Positions 62,771 to 64,000 of a DNA stretch of 64,000 bases are shown piece after piece; position 1 is the first letter of the stretch; each line of letters starts with the position of its first letter. The DNA comes from Centropus unirufus (taxonomy: Eukaryota; Chordata; Aves; Cuculiformes; Centropidae). The DNA is taken from assembly GCA_013397695.1 (NCBI GenBank), contig VYZI01000033.1, forward strand, positions 821,588-885,587, written 5' to 3'. The notes beneath the pieces are model-generated. The model ran no database searches. It was not told the DNA's origin and saw only the letters and a list, made by a program, of their open reading frames with translations. Position numbers and translations under genes: made by a program.

Positions 62771-64000
62771 TGAAAAAAAAAAGAAATTCACCTTTTTCTG
62801 AGAAAGTGAAAACCAATTGTAATTTGTAGTGTGGATGTTCATTGGCAGTAGCAATCGTACAAGGAAAACACATCCTCAAAAACCTTTCTGGAACAGACAG
62901 AACGCAAGTGCAGAAGAGTTTGAACAAGACAGTGTGCAGAGGAAATTTCCAGAGTTAACATCTTGGATCCTGCAATACGTCACGTACAGCTGTTGCAGTT
63001 GGCTCCACTTTTATCCTGAGGTCTTACTGGGGTAAGACAGCACTTTTGGAAGCGGTCAAGTACTCCTCAACTGCTGCTTATTGATATTTTATATAATGCT
63101 GCCAGCTAGTGGCACATCTTGTACTGAGTTGATATCTACTGGGAGTGTAGAGAAAGTGGTATTAACTAGAGCCTGCTCTACCACTCTGCTTTGGATGGTG
63201 TACAGTGAAGTGGCTGCTAAAAGACCATATGCAAAAAAAAAAATAATCAAAAAATGAAACAGAAAGACCATAGAAATGCTCCCTGAAGGATCTTGTACAC
63301 AAGGTACATAGGAACACATTTTGTTTCTTCTAATAAACTCCCCTCAAAACCACACAAAGCATATTATTTGAAACAAATTATTGTGTTCAAAAAGGATGAA
63401 ATAATGCAACATGTTTCATTTTTTACAAAGTCTAATCTCTATAATATACAATTACTCCATAATATAATAATCTCTAGCAAAAAAATAATCTTCCCTATAA
63501 ATACGCTGTGTGGCAGCCAAAACAAACACAAAGAACACAAATATTTAACTGTTTTATGGTAAGTTGGTCCTAAGAGTTTAACTCAAGCTTAGGTTCTAGA
63601 AAATAAATTCTGACTCTATACAGCGCATCCCAAAAGAACATTAAACTCAATAATTATTCAACAGCTCCTGTCTAGAGAATACTACTGCAGATGAGAGTGA
63701 TAATATGTCCAATACTGGCCAGTTCGACTAGTATTAGGTATTAGAAGAAATGATCTAATAGTGTTATAGACCATTTTAGAAATGTATGGGGTTTTTGTTA
63801 AGGTAGACAATCATTTGATAACATAAGTTCCTAAAGAACACCACAGTGATCGTAAAAAATAGTCGGCCTACTTTTAGAAATTCTACAACTATAGTTACCC
63901 TTGGAGGTAAAGGGAGGGAGGATTACTGTCCACTGTTTCCATTTAACACAAAAAGTGCCAAGAAATAAACAGCAAAAGGTCAGTGAAAGAGCAGTTCAAA

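Larger units (their letters stand above)
59186..64000. other. non-coding stretch with two unproven open frames
   Basis: No repeat or gene family was recognised apart from low-complexity A/T tracts (near 61.2, 61.39 and 63.23 kb). Two longer frames at 60.67-61.14 kb (minus) and 62.36-62.77 kb (plus) are described separately. The plus frame at 60.02-60.27 kb shows no domain. Confidence 0.55.

Noticed and set aside
1..64000. tRNA, rRNA, CRISPR arrays, bacterial operons
   Set aside because: None seen on reading both strands; the CR1 elements show this is vertebrate nuclear DNA.

Overview
The window looks like non-coding DNA from a bird nuclear chromosome. The evidence is three clear CR1 LINE relics and one short CR1 tail, an AT-rich base composition, low overall repeat density and no bacterial gene structure. 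The CR1 3' tail near 50.5 kb is of the type that ends in repeats of ATTCTATGAT. Another sauropsid cannot be excluded from this alone, but a bird fits best. No protein-coding gene, exon with convincing splice signals, tRNA, rRNA or known non-coding RNA could be recognised on either strand. The open frames present are short and unrelated to families I know. The longest, about 189 codons on the minus strand at 43.05-43.62 kb, runs through a CA microsatellite. A gene desert or the inside of a very large intron is the simplest reading.

Layout. 1-22 kb is AT-rich unique sequence. It contains a possible decayed LTR with a 13-bp inverted repeat (5.57-5.94 kb), a GC-richer patch (7.2-7.55 kb) and a 29-bp tandem duplication with a built-in hairpin (12.94-13.0 kb). 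22-34 kb has a TA/CA microsatellite, a pyrimidine-rich stretch ending in a C-interrupted A-rich tract (30.1 kb), and a near-identical two-copy 136-bp tandem duplication (33.75-34.02 kb). 34-47.5 kb has a POU/SOX-motif patch (37.0-37.26 kb) and a CA repeat next to a GC-rich, LTR-like block (43.15-43.63 kb). It ends in the best regulatory candidate of the window, 46.2-47.06 kb, which has homeodomain, TCF/LEF and clustered SOX-type sites. A 12-base run of N follows at 47457.

47.5-64 kb holds the CR1 elements: a 3' end copy with apparent 9-bp flanking direct repeats (50.13-50.53 kb), a broken reverse-transcriptase fragment (52.6-53.1 kb), a short 3' tail (57.9 kb) and an old reverse-transcriptase C-terminal fragment (58.7-59.2 kb). 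Two open frames of 157 and 137 codons (60.7-61.1 and 62.4-62.8 kb) are noted as unproven.

No genes work together here. If the window has a function it is probably regulatory, acting on genes outside it. I did not find a convincing previously undescribed coding system. The strongest leads are the 46.2-47.06 kb regulatory candidate, the 136-bp duplication and the two LTR-like blocks. All statements on conservation are inference, because no alignment was possible.
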